64,000 nucleotides of DNA from Rutidosis leptorrhynchoides. Taxonomy: Eukaryota > Streptophyta > Magnoliopsida > Asterales > Asteraceae. Shown in pieces: positions 12,580 through 24,855 of this stretch. The notes under the pieces were generated by a model. The model was not told where the DNA came from and searched no databases. It saw only the letters and a program-made list of their open reading frames with translations. Each line of letters starts with the position of its first letter. The first letter of the stretch is position 1. The position numbers and the translations under genes were made by a program. The DNA lies in contig NC_092335.1 of the NCBI RefSeq assembly GCF_046630445.1, positions 633,258,001 to 633,322,000 on the forward strand. Reading direction: 5' to 3'.

Positions 12580-13504
12580 ATAGGTTTGTGAATCGACCCG
12601 TGGCCAAGTCTTATTTTCCGACGAAGTGAAAATACGTGAAAGTGAGTTATAGTCCCATTTTTACTATCTAATATTTTTGGGATGAGAATACATGCAGTTT
12701 TGTAAATGTTTTACAAAATAGACACAAGTACTTGAAATTACATTCTATGGTTGGATTACTATACCGAATATCACCCTTTTAGCTTGGTAACCTAAGAATT
12801 AATGTTTATTATACAACCTTCATGCTGGAAAATGGTATGGAGCCGGTATAATGGCCATTAATTGACGCGAATCCTAAAGGTAGATCTACGGGCACTAACT
12901 CCCCCCATGCTGGAAAATGGTATACATTAGTACTTCGAGTTAATATTATACAGACGAGAGGATTCTGTTTGGGGATATTCTATATGCATCTTGTTAATGT
13001 CGGTTACCAGGTGTTCGCCATATGAATGATTTTTATGCAGATTGCATGTTATTGAAAAATGAAATCTTGTGGTCTATTATTACGATTTGATAAATATATA
13101 GATTAAACCTATAACTCACCAACATTTTTGTTGACGTTTAAAGCATGTTTATTCTCAGGTGATTATTAAGAGCTTCCGCAGTTGCATGCTAAATTAAGGA
13201 CAAAATTTGGAGTCAGCATGCTTGTTTAATATTGTTTAAAAACTGCATTCGAGAAACTTTCTTTATTGTAACATATTAATATTGTAAACCATTATGTAAT
13301 GGTCATGTGTAAGTGTGATATTTTAGATTATCATTACTTGATAATCTTGGTTGTGTCTTTTAAACCTTTGTCGATAAAATAAAGGTTATGGTTTGTTTTA
13401 AAAACGAATGCAGTCTTTGAAAAACGTCTCATATATAGGTCAAAACCTCGCAACGAAACCAATTAATATGAAACGTTTATAATCGATATGAACGGGACAT
13501 TTCA
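9986..13504 (+). repeat. 3' LTR of element A
   Basis: 3519 bp from TGTAATGACCC to GGGACATTTCA. Same architecture as the 5' copy: 106-bp tandem repeat near 12056-12365 and (TA)n near 12487-12575. The sequence after 13504 is unrelated to the family. Confidence 0.95.
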
Positions 13505-14484
13505 TTTATCCCATTATGAGTTCCCTAATATGTTTAAGTGTCACACAAAAGGATGGCATTTAACTTGTTTGCCTTGTTTAATAAGGGATTTTAAGTTTTC
13601 ATTATTTCTAGTTTAAGAAAACTTTCATGCCATACACCAACATGCATTTAGTGTATGGTACTTATGAAAAACCATTTTCATGTCTTGTAATTAAGCCAAT
13701 TACTTGATATAAACCATTTTATATGTGATCCTTTTCATGTTCTTAATAACCGTTTATTAATGTCCTTTTGCCACTTTTAATTTAACCAATTAAATTGTCG
13801 TTTTGCATGTCGTTAATAATGTCTAATTTAACCAATTAAATTGTCATTTTGCTTGTTGTTAACTTGTGATTTACTTGTAGCAACCAAACATACAAACACA
13901 ATAAACAACCATGCATGCAAAACAAATATGTTCACAATCAAGCCTTTTGGTAGGCATTTTGTTTAGCCGAAAACAAAATGCCACCGGTCAATGGGTTATG
14001 ACACAAAGTAGGAGATTTCAAAATCTCCCACTTAATCTTGCATCTTCCTTGTCTTCATCTTGCATCTTCATCTTTTACAAAAAACATATCCTAATACATT
14101 TTTCTAAAAAAAAGAAAATACAACCTAATCTATTTTACATGCCAAATATAAAATAAATTACATAACCAAATGAATAATATTACAAACCAAATGAATGAAT
14201 TAATATTACATACCAAATGAATGAATTAAATCAACCAAACATTCAACCATCCAAACACAAGGTCAAGGCTTGATTGTGAACAACAACATGGAACAAAATA
14301 TGACCAAAATGAAAGAGCCCAAAACCCATTTTGGGAGCTCCTACAAATCGGCCAAAACCACCAAACCCACCCAAACATATAATTTTGCATTTTACTTTCA
14401 TGCATGTACATAAAATGCAAAATATATAGTGAGTTTAATAACCATCTCGAAGCATATTTCATCAACTTCGGCTCTAGATACCAT
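13505..14484 (-). mobile_element. Internal part of a reverse-orientation LTR element (non-autonomous?)
   Basis: Lies between the end of A and a reverse-strand PBS and LTR. It holds no recognisable gag or pol, so it may be a non-autonomous large element or just a leader. A 46-bp direct duplication around TAATTTAACCAATTAAATTG occurs at 13778 and 13824. The small ORFs at 13911-14156 (+) and 14226-14465 (-) show no recognisable domain and are not called. Confidence 0.5.
14471..14484 (-). other. Reverse-strand PBS-like site
   Basis: Read on the minus strand the sequence is ATGGTATCTAGAGC directly after an LTR end CCCAACA. It resembles the initiator-Met PBS with one extra base. This fixes the orientation of the neighbouring LTR. 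Confidence 0.55.
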
Positions 14485-15420
14485 TGTTGGGATTTAACAA
14501 GTTCATAACACTTAAAACATTTTAAGAATCAAACTTAGCGGAAGCGTGTAAATATTACCATTTAAAACTTGTTAATCTTTAACCATTCAAAGTTAAATCC
14601 CAATTCGGATCAAGTCATGAAATATACTTACAAACTACAAGTGGGTTTAGTGATAATACCTCCTCAAGCTAGTTGAGGGTTAATCCAAAAGATGATGATG
14701 AAGATGATGTAGAATGGAGTTCCAAAAGAATGAAACCTCAAGGAGAAATACCCCAAGCTTTTGCACCAACACCTAGCCTTTGGTTAAGATTTAATTACAC
14801 TTGAACGGAGCTTGCAAAAACCAAAATATGAACTCCTCTTGAGCTCCAACAGCCCACGGCCAGAATCAGCAAGGAGAGGATTTTTGTGCAGTTTTTTTTT
14901 ATGTGTAATTGATGTACTTGCATGTAGTTTTGGTCTCCAACATGTCTTGGTACTTATGCCCCATGAGTATTGAAGTAACCACTCACATGGCTAGTCAAAG
15001 AGCATGCTTGTATGGACTCCAATGCCACTTACATTTTCATAAAATGGTTTTATAAAACTAGACATTTTTATAAACTAGTTTTATAAAATACATTTTATAA
15101 ACTTGTACATTTATTTGTTATGTATACATTTTATATAAAACCAATTTTATAAAATGTAATATAACATAATTAATTATTTAACCTATAAATAATTAAGTTT
15201 TAATCATATAAATTATTCCATAATTTATATATACACATCAAGTAATATTTCAGAAAACCATTTTTCTTAAAGTTCAAGTGTCGCGTATTTAATCAACGAT
15301 CCAATCGCTAAGATCAAATATGAATAAGGTGTCGGTAAGCTTGTTATTGGGTATGACCCGACTTGGATCAAAACATATTAGCCACGTTAATTTAATATGT
15401 CTCTCGGGCATACGAAATAC
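14485..15420 (-). repeat. LTR of the reverse-orientation element, outer end lost
   Basis: On the minus strand it ends GTTAAATCCCAACA; on the plus strand it begins TGTTGGGATTTAAC. The far terminus is not found: near 15420 the sequence passes into gag of element B, so the outer end was removed by deletion or rearrangement. AT-rich with repeated TTTTATAAAA motifs around 15040-15160. The exact right limit is uncertain by a few tens of bases. Confidence 0.5.
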
Positions 15421-17520
15421 CTTCATGTGGGAACTGACCTTGATGGCTATAACCGAAGGTACTTGGAGTTAGCCTTGATGTGCCCCACAATGGTTACTCC
15501 TGAGTTCAAAAAAATGGAACGGTATCTGTGGGGACTCCCCAAGGACATTCAGGGAAATGTCACTTCTTCGAAACCAGCAAATGTCCTGGAAGCTATGCGC
15601 ATGGCGCACACCCTGATGAATCAAATTACCCGCCAAGAGCCAGAGAAGGTGAAATCAGAATCGAGAGCTAGTAATGGAAAATGTAAGTGGGACGGAAGTA
15701 AGGGTAAGAGTTTTGATCAGAACCCAAATAAGAGGTATGAGAATTTTAAGGGAAACAATGACTGGAGGAACCCTAACCCTAACCCTAACTACAAAGGTAG
15801 CCTTCCTCAGTGTAAGAGATGCTACAAGCATCATACTGGATACTGCAACGTAGTGTGTGAGAAGTGTAAAAGGACTGGACACATCGGCAGAGATTGTAAG
15901 ATCAACACCCTAGATGTGAGGACAAACCCTAATGTACCGAGGAAGTGCTTTGAGTGCGATCAGCAGGGCCACTTCAAGAATGAATGTCCTAACAAGAAGA
16001 AGGATGGTGGGCCAGCACGTGGGAGAGTCTTCAACATGAACGCCAGAGATGCCCGCGAGGATCCTGACTTGGTCACAGGTACATTCACTATCAATAAACT
16101 ATTAGCTTCTGTCTTGTTTGATACTGGTGCCGATAGGAGTTATGTATGTAGACACTTTTGCTCTAAGATAGATTGGTCATTAGTTCCTTTGGATGAGAGT
16201 ATACTTGTCGAGGTGGCCAATGGGAAACTGGAGAAAGTTGACCAAATTGGCCGAGGAGGTATAATAAACTTAGCTAGTGTGGATTTTGAGATTGATTTGA
16301 TACCCATTAAGTTGGGGAGCTTTGATGTGATAGTCGGTATGAACTGGTTGTCTAAGGTAAGAGCATAAGTTATCTGTGGAGAGAAGATTCTTCGTATACC
16401 TCGCGAAGATGGTGAGCCACTAATTGTTTACGGGGAGAGATGTAGCCCGAAGCTGAACCTTATTAGTTGCATGAAGACACAAAAGGTCATGAAAAAGAGG
16501 CGTTTTGCTATTTTGGCGCATGTGAAGAAGTTAGAAACTGAGGAGAAAAGCGTGAAGGATGTTCCAGTTGTGAACGAATTTCCCGAAGTCTTTCCAGAAG
16601 AGTTTCCAGGATTACCCCCGCCGCGATCAGTGGAATTTCACATCGATCTAGTGCCAGGAGCTGCACCTGTAGCTCGCGCACCTTATCGACTTGTGCCTTC
16701 CGAACTACAAGAGTTGCAGAGTCAACTACAGGAATTGAAAGACCGTGGATTTATTCGACCGAGTTCTTCGCCTTGGGGCGCTCCCATTTTGTTCGTGAAG
16801 AAGAAGGACATATCTTTCCGCATGTGTATCAACTATCGCGAATTAAACAAGTTGACAATCAAGAATCGGTATCCCCTTCCCAGGATTGACGATCTTTTCG
16901 ATCAGCTCCAAGGATCTAGCGTTTACTCCAAGATCGATTTGCGTTCAGGTTATCACCAGTTGAGGGTGAAGGAGAGCGATGTACTTAAGACGGCGTTCCG
17001 AACTCGTTATGGTCACTATGAGTTTCTGGTGATGCCATTCGGTTTAACTAACGCACCTGCCGTGTTTGTGGATCTCATGAATCGCGTATGCAAGCCGTAC
17101 CTAGACAAATTCTTTATCGTCTTCATAGATGATATCTTAATCTATTTCAAAAGTGAAGCAGAACATGAACAACATCTTCGACTCGTGCTTGAACTCTTGA
17201 GACAAGAGCAACTCTATGCCAAATTCTCCAAGTGTGAATTTTGGTTGAAGGAGGTTCAATTTCTTGGTCATATCGTGAGCGATCATGGTATCAAAGTCGA
17301 TCCCGCAAAGATCAAAGCCATCAGCAAGTGGGAAACCCCCACTACTCCTACTCATATTCGCCAATTTTTAGGCCTCGCCGGTTATTATCGTAGGTTCATC
17401 GAAGGTTTCTCTCTAATTGCACATCCTTTGATCGCGTTAACTCACAAGGGGAAGAAGTTCGTTTGGGCAACCGAGAAAGATTCGGCATTCCAAACCCTGA
17501 AGCAGAAGTTAACCACCGCA
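15421..17520 (+). pseudogene. Element B gag-PR-RT fragment, 5'-truncated and broken
   Basis: Homologous to gag-pol of A from the middle of gag (DLDGYNRRYLEL matches the [11 protein letters not shown] region) through two zinc knuckles (CEKCKRTGHIGRDC, CFECDQQGHFKNEC), protease (DTGADRSYV), RT (FIDDILIY) and the start of RNase H. An in-frame TAA at 16366-16368 separates two open stretches in the same frame (15397-16368 and 16471-17577). The N-terminal half of gag and the 5' LTR are missing. At 17520 the sequence jumps to late integrase. Not functional. Confidence 0.85.
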
Positions 17521-18155
17521 CTTTCGAAGCTTTATATGGCTGCAAATGCCGTTCTCTTGTCTGTTGGGCCGAAGTAGGTGAAAAGCAAATCACCGGACCC
17601 GAACTCGTCCATGAAACAACCGAGAAGATTGTCCAAATACAAGCAAGGCTCAAGACGGCCCGTGATCGTCAAAAGAGCTATGCCGACCTTAAACGTAAAG
17701 ATCTCGAATTCCAAGTAGGTGACCGCGTAATGTTGAAAGTCGCACCTTGGAAAGGTGTAATCCGTTTCGGAAAGCGTGGGAAGCTAAATCCGCGATATAT
17801 TGGTCCTTTTGAAATCTTGGAGCGTGTTAGACCCGTTGCTTACCGTTTGGATCTTCCGACTCAATTGAGCTCAGTTCATCCCACTTTCCACGTATCGAAT
17901 CTTAAGAAGTGTCTTGCTGAACCAGAACTTGTCATACCTCTTGATGAGCTTACGATTGATGACAAACTCCACTTCGTGGAAGAACGTGTTGAAATTATGG
18001 ACCCTGAGGTCAAGACCTTGAAACACAACAAGATTCCAATTGTCCGAGTCCGTTGGAATGCTAAACGAGGACCCGAGTTTACTTGGGAGCGAGAGGATCA
18101 GATGAAGCAGAAATATCCTCACCTCTTCACAACTCTACCGTCTACCTCAGCTTAA
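17521..18155 (+). pseudogene. Element B integrase C-terminus and chromodomain fragment
   Basis: About 210 codons in the frame of 17463-18155, beginning [12 protein letters not shown] and continuing through the integrase C-terminal region ([21 protein letters not shown]) to a chromodomain-like tail ([19 protein letters not shown]). It is out of frame with the RT part. The segment corresponding to about 8060-9308 of element A (RNase H and the integrase catalytic core) is absent. Confidence 0.85.
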
Positions 18156-18191
18156 AATTTTGGGACGAAATTTTCTTTAACACGTGAGTAA
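18156..18191 (+). other. Polypurine tract region of element B
   Basis: AAATTTTGGGACGAAATTTT then CTTTAACACGTGAGTAA, immediately before the TG of the next LTR. Same layout as in A and C. Confidence 0.65.
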
Positions 18192-18822
18192 TGTAACGAC
18201 CCGACTTTTTCGACTTATATTTGTATTTTATATTTTCACGAAACTGCGTATTTGTGCGTACTGTGTTAGATTATATTCCGGGATCTTAATTCATGTTGAT
18301 TACTTTCGTTTATATTTTAAAACGTGTTATTAAGTACTTAGTTACTTAACTTGATCCCCGAATGCCTTTCTGACCGTTAGTGTCACTTGACGTTTAGAAC
18401 GAGCTATGTACTTTGTACACGTTTAACTTTTGTCGTAATTGGAATATTATGACTACATAAAACTAATTGTTATTTTCTAATGACAATTAGTTGGCTTATT
18501 GGTTGCTTAATTACGCTTAGTAATTTACTAATGCACACTAGTTAGTCTTAATGGACTTTCTACCTTATTGGACTTAAGCCCACCCTACTCTAGCTAATGG
18601 ACTTTTAAATTAGCCCAATTTTAATGGAATTATGACCCATTAAGAAGTAGGACAAAAACCCATTAAGATAAGCCAACATACTAGCATTTTTGTTAACCAT
18701 TACTACAAATGTTGCATGGGATTCCAACAATAAGCACCACCTTTAGACCACCACCATGCAAAAAGAAAAGTGTGTCCCCCCTTGTCCCCCTTAGGCCGTC
18801 GGTCAACCATCACCTCCACCAC

Positions 18823-18830
18823 TATATATA
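18823..18830 (+). promoter_or_regulatory. Probable TATA box of the B/D LTR
   Basis: TATATATA in a GC-richer context (CACCACTATATATATCAAGC), followed within 60 bases by a CA/CT-rich stretch typical of plant 5' untranslated leaders. Confidence 0.5.
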
Positions 18831-19058
18831 TCAAGCCTATTTCATCCATTTCACACTTGATCTCATTCTCATTTTACACACACTTGCTCTCTAATTTTCT
18901 CCCTAGTCTTTCTCACACTAAAATTGTAAGTTTTAAATTTTCTTCTTCTTCTTCTTCTTCTCTTCATGATCACGACATCATCATCATCTTAAGATCAAGC
19001 TTTCTAGCTTTTTGATCTTGTTATATCTTGTAGATTCAAACTTTGATTTGAATCCTTC

Positions 19059-19500
19059 AAGAACATGAAAGATTCAAGCTTTCTAGCTTTGAATCTTCAT
19101 TACTTTGTTGGATCTAAGTTTTCTAGCTTATGATCTCTTTATTTTTGTTAAAAGATCAAAACTTGTGTTTATGATCTTCATAAAACTTGAAGATCTAACC
19201 TTTTGCTTTAAAGATCTTCAAGAACATAAAAGATACAAGCTTTCTAGCTTTGGATCTTCATTACTTTGATGGATCTAAGCTTTATAGCTTAAGATCACTT
19301 TGTTTTTGCTAAAAGATCAAAACTTGTGTTTATGATCTTCATGAAACTTGAAGATCTAGCTCGTTGCTTTAAAGATCTTCAAGAACATAAAAGATTCAAG
19401 CTTTCTAGCTTTGGAATCTCATAATTATTGTTAAGGGATCCAAGATTTCTAGCTTAGGGTTTCATTACTTTGTTTGATCAAGTTTATGTGTCGTGCTTGC
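19059..19500 (+). repeat. 161-bp tandem repeat, about 2.7 copies, in B/D LTR
   Basis: Units begin with AAGAACATAAAAGAT at 19059, 19220 and 19381. Each holds two CTTTCTAGCTT-like boxes and AAAACTTGTGTTTATGATC. It lies downstream of the TATA box, so it would be in the transcribed leader. Confidence 0.88.
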
Positions 19501-20326
19501 TTGATTTGAATCAAAATTTGTAGCTTTAATCTTGAATAGAACTTGTTTTTGTGTTAAGACTAAGAACATGATGTAACCTTGGTTCATCATCCTTCTAAAA
19601 CTCTTAAGTGAGTTGTATTCCTTCTTAGTCTTGACATTGTGTGTTGATGGTTGAAACTTGGTCAAAGTGATGCTAAAACATCAAGAGTTGTACACTTGAG
19701 GCTTATATGCATCAAGGATGAGAACCGTGATGAGCATCAAGCACCAAGAAACCCACCGGAGCACTTGTTTTCTTTTTTTCGGGGTCTAATCAGACTCCTG
19801 GGACTTCTGGAAAGTTGATTTTCAGATAGTTCAGTTTGAGTAGATGACTTTTCGTTTAAGACTCGCCTAGGATTTATAGCCTTCCGAAAAGCACTACGCC
19901 TTTGTAACGACGTGCTGAAAATTCTGACCTACTCGCGCTTGAACCGTCGCCACGGTCAAACGACATCGATTTAGGATCTGAAAATTTGACAGCGGTAAGA
20001 GGACTCACATACGGAGCCTTGACCACTGACCACGCGTCTTTTCGGTTTGTATAGAGGTCGTAGCAGCTATCCGAAGTCAGCCTTTTGTTTCGATCTCTAT
20101 TCTTGTTGAAAACTTACTTTATCCTTTACGAATGATGATGATGATGATGATGATACTTAATGTGACGACCCGGGAATTTCCGACTAAATTTAAACTTAAT
20201 CTTTAATTGATTTCGACACGATGAGCAAAGTCTGTAATATTGAATTTTAAAACTTTTGAACTGTTTACTTTGATTCATTTAACCTTTGACTATTCCCGAC
20301 GATTCACGAACCTTTAATTGTAAACA

Positions 20327-20447
<121 letters not shown>

Positions 20448-20697
20448 CATATATGTAAATAATTATATATAATAAACTAAATATATTAATGTACTAGTAT
20501 GTGATTTAGTTATTATGAACGATAACTTAAAATGACTAAAACTTATTATTTTGAATATAGAGAGTAGATTGAATATACATAATTTATCAATGTTAACAAG
20601 GTAATTAAATATTATACTCAGATATTATTTATTTCAATATATATATATTTAATATAATTATCTACTTATTACTTAAAATATAATTGTATATATAGTA

Positions 20698-20781
<84 letters not shown>

Positions 20782-22302
20782 GTATTCTATTCATAATTGA
20801 TAATTGTATGGATATAATAATATATTAAAATGTATAAATAATAAATACTCAAAATATATTATTTCAAGTTTAAAGTATAGTTGTATTAGTAATATTATTT
20901 TTACATTAAATAATAATAGCAACATTAGTAGATGTAATAAATATATATCATATAGATATGAAATTGGTATATAAATTGATATATTATTATTATTATCAAT
21001 ATGATCATATTCATTATTAATATTAGTATGATTATAATTAGTATTATTATTATTGTTAATAATATTATCGATATAAATTTATAGCTATCATTACCATTAA
21101 TAATATTATTATTACTATTACATTATTATAAATTTGTATTATTATTATTATGTATAATATTAAGAGTATTATTATTATAGTTATATTTACTAATAATATT
21201 AATTATAATCTATAAAAAATAAATAAATAAATAAATAAATATATAATAAATATACATATATAGAGATGGATATATACAGATATATATATATAATATAATA
21301 TATATGTACGCAGATATATACAGAGATATATTTTAACAAATTATTATTAATATCTTTTAGATTATTATTATTATTATAATTATTAATATTAATTAGATTT
21401 AAATTATATATATACATATAAATAAATATATATATAAAAGGAAATATATAAAAAGCAGTTATATATAATAAATTTAGTACGATTTGGTTATCAGTTGCCA
21501 TCTAAACTGTATTAAACTCTTGTCCTGGTCTCCAATCAATTACAAGTCGATATCCAATTTGCATTTTTTATTTATTTTACGTACCTGCTGAAGCAAACCT
21601 TGTCGACCCTTCTTCTCTATAAGACAATCGATTAATTCATATTAGTGAGACAGCTATTCGACTTTCTTCCATCATTATAAATCACAATTATTTTTAAAAC
21701 ATATATCTGCATAAATTAAACAGAAGAACAATGCTACAGCTCGATATATACTCTGTACGTGTATATTTTATTCAACTTGTCAAATTCTTAAAATTTTTAA
21801 CAATCTATTAATACAGTTGGGTTAGAAATCTTTCAAGTGAACTATCTGGAAAGTTTTAAATTCCAATTTTATCTATCGTGTTTCAATTTTTGAGTCAAAG
21901 ATCGAATTCAAAAAGTCAACTTTTTTGTTCATCTCAAAATTTGTTTTCCTTTTGATGTCTCTGGTAAAATTGAGGATGAAGAAAGTATCTAGGAATGATT
22001 TAACATCTTTTTCATGTTTTGATCTTGGTCTAAAACGCACTTAATTTTTGAATTCGAATTTTAGTGTATATCGGGCTTATTATTTCTGTCACAGTGAATT
22101 TTTTTTTTTTTTTATATTTTGTTGTTTTAATTAATCCACTAAACCTCTAAATGTTTCTGTATTATTTTCAAATCCTAAATTTAATAAGCTATTAACTATC
22201 CATGGAATTTAAACTCTGGTCGAATTTGGAAAAGGAAGAAGAACATGGTTATTAATATATACGGGTTATAACAGTTTTGGGAAGGCAATAAAATAGAAAA
22301 CA

Positions 22303-22374
22303 GGCACAGCCCAATTGGTTAGGAGTGTTATCGGGTATTCAAGAGGTCGTGGGTTCGAGCCTCGCTTGAGGCAA
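22303..22374 (+). other. tRNA-like module (A and B box) in LTR E
   Basis: AGCCCAATTGGTTAGG resembles the A-box/D-arm region and GGTCGTGGGTTCGAGCC the B-box/T-arm region of a eukaryotic tRNA. They are about 35 bases apart, a spacing normal for tRNA genes. No proper acceptor stem closes it, so it is not a working tRNA. The same module lies at the same relative place in LTR H. Confidence 0.65.
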
Positions 22375-22427
22375 GTTTTTTATAAAAAGCTTATTTGAAG
22401 GTAGATTTCTTTTTATTATGTTATATT

Positions 22428-22498
22428 TATTATTATTATTAATTATTATTATTATTATTGTTATTATTATTATTATTATTATTGTTATTATTATTATT
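22428..22498 (+). repeat. (TTA)n-rich array in LTR E
   Basis: Interrupted TTA/ATT triplets, spreading more loosely to about 22830. Minus-strand open frames here (e.g. 22525-22836, Ile/Leu only) are composition artefacts. Confidence 0.85.
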
Positions 22499-24115
22499 CA
22501 TTGTTATGATAGTTATAATTACTCTTAATATGTAGAAGTATTATTAAGATTATCCTTAATAAAATTAAAAGGTATTATCATTATTATTAATGTTAATATT
22601 ATTATTAATAAAACAAGTATTATTATTATTATTAATATTATCAAAATGATTATTAATATGATATTTAGTATTATTATTATTAAACTTATTATCATTATTA
22701 TCATTAGTAGAAAAATTGTATATTCATAGTTATTATTACTAAGTATTATTATTATTAAAAGTATCATTATTATAAATCTATTATCTTTATTAAAATTAGT
22801 ATTAATATTACAAAGTATCATTAACAGAATTATCATTTAAACATTAATATTAGTACTATCTTTTGATTACTGGAATTTCTATTAAAAGTAGTATTATGAT
22901 TAAAAATTAACCTTATTATTAAAAGTAATATGTTTATTAAAACTATCATTTTTATCTTTTCATTTATATTAAAAAGTTTCATTTTTAAATAAATATTATT
23001 ACTATCATTATTATTATCATTTTTATCATTATCAGGATTACTACAAATAGATATATATTTTTTTTTTACATATCACAATATTGTTATTAGTAAAATGATA
23101 TTAATAAGTTATATGAATTAAGTATATTAAATTATCTATATCTATATCTATATAACATATAAAGACAACAAGTATATTATTAATAATAAATATAAATTTG
23201 CTAGATTACGATTTTTATGTTTTAATAGATATAAAATTGATATAGGTTCGTGAATCCAAGGCCAACCCTGCATTGTTCAGTTTCGTCGTATGAATATTTT
23301 TACTACAAAATATCGTATTGTGAGTTTCATTTGCTCCCTTTTTAAATGCTTTTGCAATATATATTTTTGGGACTGAGAATACATGCGCTGCTTTTATAAC
23401 TGTTTTACGAAATAGACACAAGTACTTGAAACTACATTCTATGGTTGAATTGTTATACTGGATATCGCCCTTGCTGAACTTGGTAACCTAAGAATTGGTG
23501 TTTATTATAATTGCCACCAATTGACGCGAATCCTAAAGATAGATCTATGGGCCATTGACAAGCCCCAGTCAGAGAATTTGAACTGCTTTAGTACTTCGAT
23601 ATTTATATATGGGGATATTCTAGATGCATTTTGTTAATGTCGGTTACCAGGTGTTCAATCCATATGAATGAATTTTAAACACTTGCGAGTGTATGAATAT
23701 TGAATAAATGAAATCTTGTGGTCTATTAAAATTATGGAAATGAATGATTATGATAAACTAATGAACTCACCAACCTTTTGGTTGACACTTGAAAGCATGT
23801 TTATTCTCAGGTATGAAAGAAATCTTTCGCTGTGCATTTGCTCACTCTAGAGATATTACTTGGAGTCATTCATGACATATTTCAAAAGACGTTGCATTCG
23901 AGTCGTTGAGTTCATCAAGATTATTATTAAGTCAATTATAGTTGGATATATTATGAAATGGTATGCATGCCGTTAACTTTCGATGTAAAGAAAGTTTGTC
24001 TTTTAAAAATGAATGCAATGTTTGTAAAATGTATCATATAGAGGTCAAGTACCTCGCGATGTAACCAAATGTAATGTATTCATCCAGATGGTTTAGGACG
24101 GGGCATTAGACTTAA

Positions 24116-24586
24116 GACTTAACTTATTTACTTTAAAACTTTTGGTGACAATATACTGACTTAGTAACCTTTGACTTAGGTTGAGGACCTTTCGGACCGA
24201 CTTACTACTTGCATACTTTTCATATCGACTTTTACCGCATCATTCACTGTGAGTTATAGCTCCTTTTCTACTTTACTATATTTGAGACTGAGAATACATG
24301 CGCATTTTATGTTTTACATACTAGACACGAGTACTTAAACTTTATATATGTGTGGGTGACATAACGGCATAAATATTCCCCTTAGCTCGGTAACGTTTAA
24401 CTATTGGTTTATGAATCGGTAGACGCGAATCTTAGATATGGATTCATTGGGTTTGACATCCCCACTCGGGCTAGTCGCGCTAGCATTTAACGGGTGTTTA
24501 ATACTTCGAGAACATACGCACTCGCCAAGTGTACTTTTAGGGGGTGATATTTATTTTTACGTTAAGTTAGTTACCGGGTGCCCACG
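24116..24586 (+). repeat. B/D LTR, middle segment
   Basis: Resumes after solo LTR E (GACTTAACTTATTTAC...) and runs to GTTACCGGGTGCCCACG, where element C is inserted. CCACG at 24582-24586 is the left copy of the C target duplication. Confidence 0.8.
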
Positions 24587-24787
24587 TGTAATGACCCTAA
24601 CTTTTCCATGATTATATATTACATGAGATTAATATTTACATGAATAAATGTTTCCAACATGTTAAGCAATCAAACTTGTTAAGACTTGGTTAATTGAAAT
24701 GGAATTTATGTAAACGTTTGACCACCCAGTTTGACCGATGATTCACGAACGTATGAACTTTTATATGACATAATTAAATATATATGG

Positions 24788-24855
<68 letters not shown>

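Larger units (their letters stand above)
1..13504 (+). mobile_element. Element A: Ty3/gypsy chromovirus (Tekay/Del-like) carrying an F-box gene
   Basis: Full-length LTR retrotransposon whose first 99 bases or so lie left of the window: base 1 matches base 10085, 99 bases into the 3' LTR. Order is LTR, PBS, acidic leader ORF, F-box ORF, gag-pol, polypurine tract, LTR. The gag-pol order gag-PR-RT-RH-IN, the C-terminal chromodomain-like segment, the initiator-Met PBS and the 3.5 kb LTRs fit the Tekay/Del chromovirus lineage (family knowledge). All three ORFs are open. By eye the two LTRs differ at some 20-25 sites plus microsatellite length, so insertion is recent. The left flank is outside the window, so the target duplication cannot be checked. 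Confidence 0.9.
18192..20160 (+). repeat. B/D LTR, first segment
   Basis: Starts TGTAACGACCCGAC right after the polypurine tract of B, so it is the 3' LTR of B. A TATA-like TATATATA at 18823-18830 is followed by a CT/CA-rich leader-like stretch. Interrupted at 20160 by solo LTR E; continues at 24116 and then at 37231. With insertions removed the LTR is about 2.9 kb. Confidence 0.85.

Noticed and set aside
15769-15789. Telomere-like run of CCCTAA units
   Set aside because: Only three units, inside the B gag frame where they encode an Asn-Pro repeat; no wider telomeric array.
22303-22374. Functional tRNA gene
   Set aside because: A- and B-box-like parts are present but no closed acceptor stem or clean anticodon arm is seen, so it is called only tRNA-like.
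22525-22836. 103-codon minus-strand frame, nearly all Ile, Leu, Asn, Met; also 21199-21501
   Set aside because: Product of ATT/TAA triplet-rich DNA in LTR E, not a membrane protein.
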